From positions 124,001-188,000 of the forward strand of contig CBDIHI010000012.1 of assembly GCA_965279075.1 (NCBI GenBank): a DNA stretch of 64,000 bases. The letters are read 5' to 3'. Position 1 is the stretch's first letter. Each line of letters starts with the position of its first letter. Under the pieces are notes generated by a model. It saw only the letters and a list, made by a program, of their open reading frames with translations. It searched no databases and had not been told where the DNA came from. Both the position numbers and the translations under genes were made by a program. Below, piece by piece: positions 28,824-37,890 of this stretch. Source of the stretch: SZAS-79 sp965279075. Its GTDB lineage: Bacteria; Pseudomonadota; Gammaproteobacteria; Burkholderiales; SG8-39.

Positions 28824-29630
28824 CTACGCCGGACCGGGCAAGGCCTGCGCGACGCCTTCGACATAGTAGGTCACGATCGGCTCCGGCTTGCCCTTCACCG
28901 CCGTGGCGGGCATCGCGCGCAACACGAAACGCTCGTCGAGCGCGGCGCGGATCTCCCCGGTGACCAGCAGGTCGACCTTGTGCGCGGACGTCAGCCCCTC
29001 GATGCGAGAGGCGACGTTGATCGCGTCACCGGTCACGCCGAACTTGTTCAAGGTTCCCGCGCCCATGATGCCGGCCACGACCTCTCCGCTATGGATGCCG
29101 ATGCCGAATCGCAGCTCGGGCAGGGATTTCGCGCGCAGCTCCTCGTTGTAGCGGGCGAGCTCGGCGCGCATTTCCAGCGCGGCGAGGACCGAGTCGCGCC
29201 CCTGCCAGGGGTTGGGCTCCAGCGCGCCGAACAGCGCGAGCAACCCGTCGCCCATCAGTTCGGTGAGATGGCCGTGGTGCCGGGTGATCGCGGCATTCAT
29301 CCGCTGGAAATAGCCGTTCAGGATGCCGACCATCACCGCCGGGTCCAGCCGGTCGCCGAGGGAGGTGAAGCCGCGCAGGTCCGCGAACAGCATCGTCACC
29401 TGGCGGCGCTGAGGAGCGTACGTGGCGTGCGCTTCCGCGAGCTGGTCCACGACGTCGGCCGGCACGAAGCGCTCGAACTGCCGCTGGATCTGCTCGAGCT
29501 TTTCCTGCGAGGCGGCGACCAGGCGTTCGGTCTGCGCGGCCCTGCGACGCAGCAGCAGGGCGCAGGCGCCCAGGAGTGCGGCCAGCGCCAGCGCGGCCGC
29601 GAAGAGCCAGGCCGGGACTGCGCCGGTCAT
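28824..29630 (-). CDS. class III adenylate cyclase, membrane-anchored
   Basis: 268-aa protein with one N-terminal membrane span (about residues 7-28), a short helix and a cyclase catalytic domain. Metal ligands D84 (LFADLRGFTS) and D128 (ELMGDGLLALFG) are present; K196 and D202 (LNKFGVTGDA) match ATP selectivity, and N205 and R209 (NVASR) match the transition-state residues. It should therefore be active in making cAMP. It is the last gene of the long minus-strand catabolic run and overlaps the CMD-like gene by 4 nt. Confidence 0.93.
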   Translation of the reverse strand: MTGAVPAWLFAAALALAALLGACALLLRRRAAQTERLVAASQEKLEQIQRQFERFVPADVVDQLAEAHATYAPQRRQVTMLFADLRGFTSLGDRLDPAVMVGILNGYFQRMNAAITRHHGHLTELMGDGLLALFGALEPNPWQGRDSVLAALEMRAELARYNEELRAKSLPELRFGIGIHSGEVVAGIMGAGTLNKFGVTGDAINVASRIEGLTSAHKVDLLVTGEIRAALDERFVLRAMPATAVKGKPEPIVTYYVEGVAQALPGPA

Positions 29631-30709
29631 TCCAGCAACATGCCCAGGCGGACCGTCGCATTGGCGAGGGCTGCGACGCCGATTGCTTCGAGGGCGGCCG
29701 CGTTGCCGATTTTTGCCGCGAGCGCGCGGGTTTCATTCTGCACAGTCGCGGTATGGTAGTAGACGGTGTCCCGCACCCATGAGAGCAGGCCTGCATCGTT
29801 GCCGGACAGGCGCGCCGAGCTCAGCGTGGACAGGGCCGCGTCGACCTCGGCCTCCCCGAAGCCGGCTGCGGCGAGGAGCTTGCGCGCCTCGGCTTCGCTC
29901 GTGCGGCAACCGAGCGTGCGCGCGACTACCGCGAACATCAGCGTTTTCGTTGCGGCCGGCAACACGGTCGAGTCGAACGCGCCGTCGAGCGCCACCCTGA
30001 AGATCGTGGCGCCCGGCAGCCCGGCCAGGGTTGCGACGATCGGGCCGAAAGGTCCCTTGGATAGGGCGGCCGCGTCGTAGGTCGCCGGTTGCGCAGGCTT
30101 CTGCATCGACATCATCAGGCGCATCAGGGGCGCCATCAGGCGCCCGATGAGGCCGTCGGCCATGCTTTCGAACGCGGCCTCCGGCGGGCAGGCGGTCAGG
30201 ACGCCTATCCGGTTGTAGAAGCAGCTCATGGCGATCTGCATCGCCATCTCGTTCACGGCCAGCGGATCGAATCCCATACCCACCAGCGCATCGGTCTCGG
30301 CTTTCATCGGGCGGGGCCGGGAGCGCGCGAGCTTGCGGCAGAACCCGATGAAGGCGCGCTCCTTCGCGTCCAGTTCCGCGAGGCTGGCGTCCCGTTCGAT
30401 CCGGCTGATGAAGGACTCGGAGTACCCCAGCACCCGCATCAGCGCCCGGTTGGCGCCATAGCAATAGCGGCAGGCATTCTCCTGCGCGGTCACCAGGGCC
30501 CCGATATTGAACAGGCGCTGCGGCATTGCGGCCGGCCGGTACGAGACCATGGACACGCACATTTCCCTTACCCAGGGACTCGGGACCACCCGGCGATCGA
30601 TATTGAAGACATGGCCGGCGCGGCGCTTCACTTCCGCCTCCCATGCCGGATCGGTGACGGGGGGCAGGATCGATTCACTCCAGTCGATTTCTCCCAAGAG
30701 CTGAGTCAT
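29627..30709 (-). CDS. carboxymuconolactone decarboxylase (CMD/AhpD)-like protein, two-domain
   Basis: 360-aa protein starting at ATG 30709 behind GGAGG. The first half has an AhpD-like helix with the redox-type pair C80-x-x-C83 (ENACRYCYGANRAL), but the histidine three residues on in AhpD is N87. The second half (about 230-360) resembles a degenerate CMD repeat without CxxC. Family members are peroxidase reductants or ring-lactone decarboxylases. It lies 71 nt after the ferredoxin gene and overlaps the cyclase gene. Confidence 0.8.
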   Translation of the reverse strand: MTQLLGEIDWSESILPPVTDPAWEAEVKRRAGHVFNIDRRVVPSPWVREMCVSMVSYRPAAMPQRLFNIGALVTAQENACRYCYGANRALMRVLGYSESFISRIERDASLAELDAKERAFIGFCRKLARSRPRPMKAETDALVGMGFDPLAVNEMAMQIAMSCFYNRIGVLTACPPEAAFESMADGLIGRLMAPLMRLMMSMQKPAQPATYDAAALSKGPFGPIVATLAGLPGATIFRVALDGAFDSTVLPAATKTLMFAVVARTLGCRTSEAEARKLLAAAGFGEAEVDAALSTLSSARLSGNDAGLLSWVRDTVYYHTATVQNETRALAAKIGNAAALEAIGVAALANATVRLGMLLE

Positions 30710-30780
30710 AAGGCCTCCATTCGGCAATCCATGCGGCGTACCATACCCCAGCGCACGAAGGCGGGCATTCAGGACCGGCG

Positions 30781-31044
30781 CTAGAGGTCGAGCACCAGCA
30801 GGGCCGACCTGGAACGGGCGCAGCACGGCATCAGCTCGCCCTTCTGCTCCTCGGGCGTCAGCACGAAGTCGTTGTGCTCCGGCTCGCCTTCGAGGTACGC
30901 GGTCCGGCAGGTGCCGCAGATTCCCTCTTCGCAGGAAGTGGGGAGGTCGACCCCGGCGTCCTGCAGCACGTTGGCGATCGAGCGGCCTTCGGGAATCTCG
31001 AACTCACGGCCGCTTTTGGCGAGGCGGACCCGGAACGCGCTCAT
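30781..31044 (-). CDS. small plant-type [2Fe-2S] ferredoxin
   Basis: 87-aa ferredoxin with C38, C43, C46 and C74 or C75 (TSCEEGICGTC and MPCC). It matches the C-terminal ferredoxin domain of phthalate-dioxygenase-reductase/VanB proteins, but the FMN and NAD domains are missing. The 4-nt overlap with the Rieske oxygenase gene makes it the likely electron donor for that enzyme. A separate reductase must be encoded elsewhere. Confidence 0.93.
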   Translation of the reverse strand: MSAFRVRLAKSGREFEIPEGRSIANVLQDAGVDLPTSCEEGICGTCRTAYLEGEPEHNDFVLTPEEQKGELMPCCARSRSALLVLDL

Positions 31045-32396
31045 GAGGCGTGCCTCGCTTTGATCGCATCGAGGTTGGCACGGATGCGCCCGGCGCGCTC
31101 GGCGTCCGGCACCGAGTCGCCGTCGAGGATCGCGGCCAGCACTTCGCGGCCGATGCCCTTGAGGTAGGCCCGATCTTCCTCTTCGCCGCGCTTCGGGATC
31201 GCAAGCACGGTGTCGTTGGTGTAGGTGTGGATCGGGTTGCCGTCGGCACGCGGCTGCTGGGCCGTGACCTCCAGGTCCCCGCGGGCGGCCTTGCGGCACA
31301 GCCGCCGCCACATCGCGACGCCGACGTCGGTGCTGCCGAGGTGCTCGAGCGCATGGACCGCGACCGGCCTCTGGCTGGTCTGCGCGTCCCAGTCGCCGGG
31401 GACGCGCTGGCGTTCGGCATAGGGCCGCTCGCCCGTCTGGCCGATGAAATCCACCTTGTCGCGCCCGCAGTCCTCGCGCCGGCCCTCGTGAAACGGGTCG
31501 ACGTCGTCGTTGAAGTGGCGCCAGCCGATGATCCAGCATTGCGTATCGTCTATTGGCACCGTCCAGCGCGTGAGGCTGGCCCGATTGAAATACTTCTCCG
31601 CCTCGGCTTTCTCCAGCAGCGCGCCGACCTGCGCCACGTTCGGCAGCCAGACCTGGTTGGAGCGCACCCAGATCCGATCACCCACGCGCCGCACGGTGAC
31701 GTAGTACATGCCCTGCCCGTCGGGGGTTTCGGCCCAGTCATAGGTCGGCTGCGCGGCCCAGGCGTCGCTGAACTGGACGGTGGTCACCGTGCTGTGCAGC
31801 CAGAAGGCATGCGCCGGGTCGACGACGTTCTCCATCACCTGCAGCCAGTTGCAGGGATAGTGCGCCGAATAGGGGACCAGTTCGTTGCCTGGCCGGCCAT
31901 AGGTGTCGAGCAGCGGGAAGTCCGGCTTGGCGTCGGGCGGCCCCATGTAGGCGAAGACCAGCCCGTGGTGCTCGAGGGCCGGGTAGGCGCCTTGCATCAC
32001 GGTGCCGGGGATGCGGCTGCCGGGCGGTTCCGCCCCGGCCTGAAGGATCGTGCCGTCCACGTCGAAGTGCCAGCCGTGGTAGCAGCAGCGGATGCCCCGC
32101 TCGCACACGATGCCGTATTCGAGCGAAGACCCTCGATGGCAGCAATGCAGGTGCAGGACGCCCACGCGCCCGCCCTTGTCGCGGAAGGCGACGAGCTCCT
32201 CGCCGAGGATGCGGATCGCGACCGGTACGTCCGCGAGCTCGGAAGAAAAGCATACGGGCTGCCAGAACCGGCGCATCAGTTCGCCCATCGGCGTGCCGGG
32301 GCCGGTGTGGGTCAGTTCCGGGTCCTCGGCCGGCACGTCGCGCAGCGCGTAACCCGAGTAGGGCCGGGGCGGGAGGGGCCTGGACGGTGCGTTCAT
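31041..32396 (-). CDS. Rieske oxygenase, phthalate 4,5-dioxygenase-like
   Basis: 451-aa oxygenase subunit of the class IA type. The Rieske centre is C85-x-H87 (LHCCHRG) and C104-x2-H107 (CCYHGW). The mononuclear iron site is in MENVVDPAHAFWLHS (D-x2-H-x4-H). The N-terminus (LTHTGPGTPMGELMRRFWQPV) and length match phthalate 4,5-dioxygenase-type enzymes acting on aromatic carboxylates or ethers. It is coupled to the ferredoxin gene. In this operon a pyridine carboxylate is a reasonable substrate guess. Confidence 0.92.
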   Translation of the reverse strand: MNAPSRPLPPRPYSGYALRDVPAEDPELTHTGPGTPMGELMRRFWQPVCFSSELADVPVAIRILGEELVAFRDKGGRVGVLHLHCCHRGSSLEYGIVCERGIRCCYHGWHFDVDGTILQAGAEPPGSRIPGTVMQGAYPALEHHGLVFAYMGPPDAKPDFPLLDTYGRPGNELVPYSAHYPCNWLQVMENVVDPAHAFWLHSTVTTVQFSDAWAAQPTYDWAETPDGQGMYYVTVRRVGDRIWVRSNQVWLPNVAQVGALLEKAEAEKYFNRASLTRWTVPIDDTQCWIIGWRHFNDDVDPFHEGRREDCGRDKVDFIGQTGERPYAERQRVPGDWDAQTSQRPVAVHALEHLGSTDVGVAMWRRLCRKAARGDLEVTAQQPRADGNPIHTYTNDTVLAIPKRGEEEDRAYLKGIGREVLAAILDGDSVPDAERAGRIRANLDAIKARHAS

Positions 32397-32403
32397 CGCG
32401 GGC

Positions 32404-33015
32404 CTACCTCTTCTCCATCCACGACTCGGAAAACGCCAGGAACGCCGTGGGCTTCTTCGTGTCGGCGAAGTCCCGCGCCATGACCTTGCCGCGCAGCGGC
32501 GTGCCGTTGACGGTGACGCCGGCCTCCAGCGAGTCGACGAACAGGCTGTACATCTCGTGCACCTTGGTCGGCCCTTTCTCCGGCGGCATGTCGACCGCGT
32601 AAGGGGCGCCCAGCTTGCCCCACGACATCACGACCTCGAAGTCCTTCGATTTCACGACCTCGCGGTAGGTGCTGCGCGTGTCGCCCTCGCGGCGGACCTC
32701 GGTCAGCGGCAGATACGAGATCGCCTTGAGGCCCGGCGACACCCGGAAGGACATGAAGTTGGCGAAGAAGTCGGCCACGAGGTAGCGGGCGAGCGGCTCG
32801 TTGTCGGTGATGCAGAAGTTGCGCACCTCCGGCAGCCCTTTCTCCTCCTGCGGCCGGTCGAGCAGCAGCACGCCGTGCCCGCGGCCGTGGGGGGACCACA
32901 TGATCCGGAAGAAGGTCATCAGGCCCGTCCACGGACCGTCCTGCGAGTCCTTGAGGTAGATGCCGGGGTTCTCGCCCGTCCAGGCGACCGCGCCCGGGTG
33001 GATGGGACTGGTCAT
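32404..33015 (-). CDS. unrecognised 203-aa protein in the pyridine-type operon
   Basis: 203-aa soluble protein; I do not recognise a family. It has no signal peptide or membrane span. The N-terminus reads IHPGAVAWTGENPGIYLKD, and the body is rich in beta-like segments with aromatic residues (ISYLPLTEV, MYSLFVDSLEAGVTVNG). One cysteine is seen in NFCITDNE. It sits 3 nt after the orphan CoxL gene and 7 nt before the Rieske gene, so it probably serves the same reaction sequence, perhaps as an extra subunit or assembly factor. That is inference. Confidence 0.85.
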   Translation of the reverse strand: MTSPIHPGAVAWTGENPGIYLKDSQDGPWTGLMTFFRIMWSPHGRGHGVLLLDRPQEEKGLPEVRNFCITDNEPLARYLVADFFANFMSFRVSPGLKAISYLPLTEVRREGDTRSTYREVVKSKDFEVVMSWGKLGAPYAVDMPPEKGPTKVHEMYSLFVDSLEAGVTVNGTPLRGKVMARDFADTKKPTAFLAFSESWMEKR

Positions 33016-33018
33016 CGT

Positions 33019-35340
33019 TTACTCCTTTGCGGTTTGCGAGGCATGGATCAGGTTCCAGAGGCGCGAGGGCGGCAGGGGCGCCTCGTTGATCCTGACCCCC
33101 AGCGGGCGCAGCGCGTCCTCGATGGCGTTGCAGATCGCCGCCGGTACCGGGATCGTACCCGCTTCGCCCACGCCTTTCACGCCCAGCGGGTTCAGTGTGG
33201 ACGGGGTCTCCTGGTGGACCATCGTCACGTCGGGCATGTGGATCGCCAGCGGCATCGCATAGTCCATGAAGCTGCCCGACATCAGCTGGCCGTCGGCGTT
33301 GTAGACGTGCTCCTCCAGGAGGGCGTTGCCGATGCCGCAGGCGATGCCGCCCCAGATCTGGCCCTCGACGATCAGCGGGTTGATCAGCCGCCCGCAGTCG
33401 TGCGCGAGTGCGTAGCTGAGGATCTCGACCATGCCGGTGTCCGGGTCGACTTCCACCGACACGATGTGGGTGCCGTTCGAATACGTGATGTTGGAAGTCT
33501 TGAAGTAACGCACGGCCTCCAGGCCCGGCTCCTCGTCGTCGCCACGCGCCGCGCGTTGCGCGTGCCGCTGGAGTTCGGCGAAGGTCATGAACTTGTCCGG
33601 CACGCCGGTGATCGAGACCCTGCCGTCCTCGACCACCAGGTCGGCCGCGCCGACCTCCAGCAGGTCGCTCGCGATGCGCAGGATCTTCTCCTTCACCTGG
33701 ATCGAAGACAGCCGCACCGCGTTGCCGGCGAGCACGCCGACGCGGGAGGCGAACGTGCCGATGCCGTGCGGGATCAGCGCGGTGTCGCCGGCCAGCACGC
33801 GGATCTTGTCGATGCCGATGCCGAGGTGGTCGGCGCAGACCTGCGCGAGTGTCGTCTCGTGGCCCTGGCCCTGGCTCGGCGCGCCGGTGTAGACGGTGAC
33901 GCTGCCGTCGGGCTCCACGCGCACGCCGCTGCCCTCCCAGGGCCCGCGCCCGGTCAGCTCGACGTAGTTGGCGATGCCGATACCGAAGCAGCGCCCGGCC
34001 TTGCGCGCCTCGGCCTGCTTTGCGCGCAGCGCAGCGTAGCCGGCCGCTTCGAGGCCCTTGTCCAGCGTGCCGATGAAGTCCCCACTCTCGTACTCGACCG
34101 CGCCGCCGAGCAGGTTCGTGAGCCCGGTGTCGTACGGGAAGGCATCCGTGGTCAGCGTATTGACCCGGCGCACTTCGGCCGGGTCGCGGCCCAGCTGCGA
34201 TGCGATGCGGTCCATCGTGCGCTCGATCACGAACACGCCCTGTGGCTGCCCGGCGCCGCGATAAGCGCTGACGGTGGCGGTGTTGGTGTAGACCGCGAAG
34301 ATCTCGGAGCGCACGTTGGCGATGCGGTACGGGCCGATCAGCGCCGCCGAAGTGTTGTGCGGCACCGCGCCGCCGCGGGGCGCGTAGGCGCCCATGTCGT
34401 GGAAGAAACTGTCCTTCAGGGCGAGCAGCCGGCCTTCGGCGTCGAACCCGGCCTCGATGTCGTGGATCTGCTCGCGTTCCTGGGTGGCCGAAAGCATGTG
34501 CTCGCTGCGCGTCTCCACCCACTTGACCGGGCGCCCCAGCCGCAGCGCGAGCCAGGGGATGATCACCTCCTCCGGGTAAACGTTGAGCTTGGTGCCGAAG
34601 CCACCGCCCGTGTCCGGGCAGATCACCCGCACCTGGTGGCGCGGCAGGCCCACCAGCGCCGCGACGATGTTGCGCACCGTGTGCGGTTCCTGGGTCGAGG
34701 ACCAGATCGTCAGCTCGCGGCGGGCCTTGTCGAAGTCGGCGAGGATGCCGCGCGGCTCGAGCGGCATGCCGCCGCCGCGCGTGATGCGGAACCGCTCCTT
34801 GAGCCGGTGCGGCGCGGCGCGCAGCGCGGCGTCCACGTCCCCGCAGGACTCCACGAGGTGCATGGCGATGTTGCGGGGGCAGTCGGGGTGGATGATGCGC
34901 GTGCCCGGGCGGACGGCGGCTTCGAGGTCGAGCACCGGGTCCACCGCGTCGTAGTCGACATCGATCGCTTCCACGGCCCCGGTGGCGGCCGCCACGGAGT
35001 CCGCTGCCACCGCGGCGATCGCTTCGCCCACGAAGCACACGCGACCCGGTGAGAGCGCCGACCACGTGGCCGAGGCGAGGCCGTGGTGCGGGAGCAATTG
35101 CGGGAACGGCTGGCCGGCCGGGCCGAGGTCGGCGTGGACGACGATGTCCGCCACGCCGGGCAGCGTCCTGGCATGGGCGACGTCCACCGGGCGCAGCGTC
35201 GCGCTGGGATGCGTGCTGCGCAGGAAGGCCACATGCAGCATGTTCGGCAGCACGAGGTCGTCGAGGTAGCGCCCCTCTCCCTTGACAAGGCGGTCGTCCT
35301 GCCTGCGGGGGACGGGGGCGCCGAACAGCTTGGTGGACAT
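33019..35340 (-). CDS. molybdenum hydroxylase large subunit (CoxL/XdhA family), orphan
   Basis: 773-aa catalytic subunit. Start ATG 35340 (MSTKLFGAPVPRRQDD). Molybdopterin-site elements include CPDTGGGFGTKLNVYPEE, AYRGAGQPQGVFVIER (close to the canonical AYRGAGRPE) and the catalytic glutamate in GVKGVGEAGTIP. No CoxS or CoxM gene is next to it, although these subunits carry electrons out of the enzyme; the set at 12919-14250 or an unseen locus may supply them. It follows LivF by 29 nt. It likely hydroxylates a heteroaromatic ring. Confidence 0.92.
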   Translation of the reverse strand: MSTKLFGAPVPRRQDDRLVKGEGRYLDDLVLPNMLHVAFLRSTHPSATLRPVDVAHARTLPGVADIVVHADLGPAGQPFPQLLPHHGLASATWSALSPGRVCFVGEAIAAVAADSVAAATGAVEAIDVDYDAVDPVLDLEAAVRPGTRIIHPDCPRNIAMHLVESCGDVDAALRAAPHRLKERFRITRGGGMPLEPRGILADFDKARRELTIWSSTQEPHTVRNIVAALVGLPRHQVRVICPDTGGGFGTKLNVYPEEVIIPWLALRLGRPVKWVETRSEHMLSATQEREQIHDIEAGFDAEGRLLALKDSFFHDMGAYAPRGGAVPHNTSAALIGPYRIANVRSEIFAVYTNTATVSAYRGAGQPQGVFVIERTMDRIASQLGRDPAEVRRVNTLTTDAFPYDTGLTNLLGGAVEYESGDFIGTLDKGLEAAGYAALRAKQAEARKAGRCFGIGIANYVELTGRGPWEGSGVRVEPDGSVTVYTGAPSQGQGHETTLAQVCADHLGIGIDKIRVLAGDTALIPHGIGTFASRVGVLAGNAVRLSSIQVKEKILRIASDLLEVGAADLVVEDGRVSITGVPDKFMTFAELQRHAQRAARGDDEEPGLEAVRYFKTSNITYSNGTHIVSVEVDPDTGMVEILSYALAHDCGRLINPLIVEGQIWGGIACGIGNALLEEHVYNADGQLMSGSFMDYAMPLAIHMPDVTMVHQETPSTLNPLGVKGVGEAGTIPVPAAICNAIEDALRPLGVRINEAPLPPSRLWNLIHASQTAKE

Positions 35341-35369
35341 GCAGTGCTCCGTGACTCTGGAAAGGAAGG

Positions 35370-36125
35370 CTAGGGGGTGGGCGTGCCGCGCTTGCCGGCG
35401 AGGCCGAGGTAGGTCTCGACGATGCGCGGGTTCTCGGCGAGTTCGGCGCTCGGGCCTTCGAGCACGCATTCGCCGGTCTCGAGCACGTAGCCGTAGTCGG
35501 CCACCTGCAGCGCCGCGCGCGCGTTCTGCTCGACCAGCAGGATCGACACGCCGGTGGCGCGCAGCTCCGAGATGATCCGGAAGATGTCGCGCACGACGAT
35601 GGGCGCGAGGCCGAGGCTCGGCTCGTCCAGCATCAGGACCTTGGGCCGTCCCATCAGCGCGCGGCCCAGCGCGAGCATCTGCCGTTCGCCTCCGGAAAGC
35701 GTCGCCGCAAACTGCCCGCGCCGTTCCTTGAGCCGCGGGAAGCGCTGGTAGACGTCCGCGAGATCCGCGCCCACATCGGTGCCGCGCCGCCTCAGCCGCG
35801 CGAACGCGCCGAGAACGAGGTTGTCCTCCACGGTCATGGCGCCGAAGAGTTCCCGTTTCTCGGGCACCAGCACGAGCCCGGCATCCACGCGTGCTTCGGT
35901 TTCCACCGCGGCAAGCGAGCGCCCATGCAGCGCCACTTCGCCCGCGCCGGGAAGCAGGCCGGCGAGGCAATTGAGCAGCGTGCTCTTGCCTGCGCCGTTG
36001 GGGCCGATCACCGTGACGATGCGTCCCGCCTGCACATTGAGCGAAAGCCCGTGCAGCGCCTCCACCTTGCCGTAGGCGACGCGAAGGTCGCGGACCTGGA
36101 GGACGGGCTGGCCGGCTTCGCTCAC
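35370..36125 (-). CDS. branched-chain-type ABC ATPase LivF (second importer)
   Basis: 251-aa ATPase. GTG 36125 overlaps the LivG stop (GTGA), and the family start VLQVRDLRVAYGKVEALHGLS follows. Walker A GPNGAGKST, signature LSGGERQMLALGRALM and Walker B VLMLDEPSLGLAP are canonical, and the tail IVETYLGLAGKRG is typical. It belongs to the operon 28824-41852. Confidence 0.94.
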   Translation of the reverse strand: MSEAGQPVLQVRDLRVAYGKVEALHGLSLNVQAGRIVTVIGPNGAGKSTLLNCLAGLLPGAGEVALHGRSLAAVETEARVDAGLVLVPEKRELFGAMTVEDNLVLGAFARLRRRGTDVGADLADVYQRFPRLKERRGQFAATLSGGERQMLALGRALMGRPKVLMLDEPSLGLAPIVVRDIFRIISELRATGVSILLVEQNARAALQVADYGYVLETGECVLEGPSAELAENPRIVETYLGLAGKRGTPTP

Positions 36126-37889
36126 GCGACGCTCCCCAGGTAGGCCTGCAGCACGCGCGGGTCGGACTGCACCGAGGCCGGGTCGCCCTCGGCCAGCTTC
36201 TGGCCGAATTCCATCACCACCAGGCGGTCCACGAGGTTCATGACCAGGTCCATGTCGTGCTCGACCAGCAGCACGCTGATGCCTTCCGACCTCAGGCGGC
36301 GCAGAAGTTCCGCGAGCGCCTCCTTCTCCTTGTAGCGCAGGCCGGCGCCGGGTTCGTCGAGCAGCAGCAGCACCGGGTCGGCGCACAGCGCGCGCGATCT
36401 CGAGGATGCGCTGCTGGCCGAGCGGAAGGCTGCCGGCAGCCTCGTGCAGGTGCGCGCCGAGGCCGACCCGCTCGAGCTGGCGGGCGGCTTCGTGGCGCAG
36501 GCGGGCCTCCTCCTCGCGGTTGGCGCGGATCGACGCGGCGAATACGCCGCGCGCGCCGCGCAGGTGGGCGCCGAGCGCCACGTTGTCGAGCACCGACATC
36601 GCGGGGATCAGGTTGACGTGCTGGAAGGTGCGGGCAATGCCGAGGCGCGAGATCTCGCGAGAGGCGAGGCTGTCGATGCGCTCGCCGCGGAAGCGGATCT
36701 CGCCCCCCGTCAGGGGCAGCACGCCGGTCACCAGGTTGAACATGGTGCTCTTGCCCGCGCCGTTGGGGCCGATCAGGCCGAGGATCTCGCCGCCCTGCAT
36801 CGAGAAGGACAGCGAATCCACCGCGACCAGCCCGCCGAAGGTCTTCTGCGCCCCCCGGGCCTCGAGGAGTTTCTCGCCGGCGGCGGGCCGCGGGCGGTTC
36901 GGCAGCGGTTCGGCGGAAGGCGGCGGGCCTGCGACCGCGGCCTTGGGGAGCAGGCGCGCGAGCAAGGGCATCACTCCGTCGCGCGCCCTCTGCAGCAGCA
37001 GCACCATCAGAATGCCGAACACGATCATCTCGTAGTTGCCGTCGTGCCCGATCAGGCGCGGCAGCCAGTCCTGCAGCCACTGCTTGGCGAGCGTCAGGAT
37101 CGTCGCCCCGACGACCGCGCCCCATACGTGGCTCGCCCCCCCGATCACTGCCATGAATAGGTACTCGATGCCGATGTTGATGCCGAACGGCGTGGGATTC
37201 ACGAAGCGCAGCAGGTGCGCGTACAGCCAGCCCGACAGCGCCGCGAGCAGCGCCGCGTAGACGAAGATCACGATCTTGAGCCGGGCCGTGTCGACGCCGA
37301 AGGCCTCGGCCATCAGGCCGCCGCGCTTCAGCGCGCGGATCGCGCGCCCGGGCCGCGAGTCGAGCAGGTTGTGCACACCGAGGAGCGCCGCGAGCAGCAC
37401 GGCCCAGATCAGGTAGTAGAAGCTGCGGCCGGTATCGAGCTTCAAGCCGGCAAGGGTGAGCGCGGGCAGGTTGCTGATGCCGGTCTGCCCGCCGAGCAGC
37501 TCGAAGTTGCCGAACAGGAAATACAGGCTGATGCCCCAGGCGATGGTGCTGAGCGGCAGGTAGTGGCCGGACAGCCGCAAGGTGAGCAGGCCGATCAGCA
37601 GCGCCACCACCGCGGTGGCGGCGAGGCCGGCCGCAAGCGCGATCCACGGCGACACGCCGTAGCCGGTGGTCAGCACCGCCGTGGCGTAGGCGCCGAGGCC
37701 CACGAACGCCGCCTGGCCGAAGGAGGTGAGCCCGCCCACGCCGGTGAGCAGCACCAGGCCGAGCGCCACGAGGCTGAACAAGCCGATGTAGTTCAGCAGC
37801 GTGATGGTGAACTCCGGGAGCACCACGGGCGCCAGCGCCAGCGCCGCCAGGCCGGCAAGTCCCGCGGCATGGGCCTTCACCCGTGCCAT
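36122..37889 (-). pseudogene. LivM-LivG fusion (permease-ATPase) with a frameshift in a GC run
   Basis: Residues 1-315 are a LivM permease (LTGVGGLTSFGQAAFVGLGAYAT near 49-71). A proline-rich linker (about 316-338) joins it to a LivG ATPase with Walker A GPNGAGKST at 374-382 and signature LPLGQQRILEIARA at 488-501. At that point the frame is lost: Walker B (LLLLDEPGAGL) and the LivG end (VLQAYLGSVA) continue in another frame to 36122. The break lies in GCGCGCGCG at 36388-36396; two more bases would restore a 589-aa protein. Every other gene of the operon is intact, so a sequencing or assembly error is as likely as a true mutation. Confidence 0.85.
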
Positions 37890-37890
37890 G

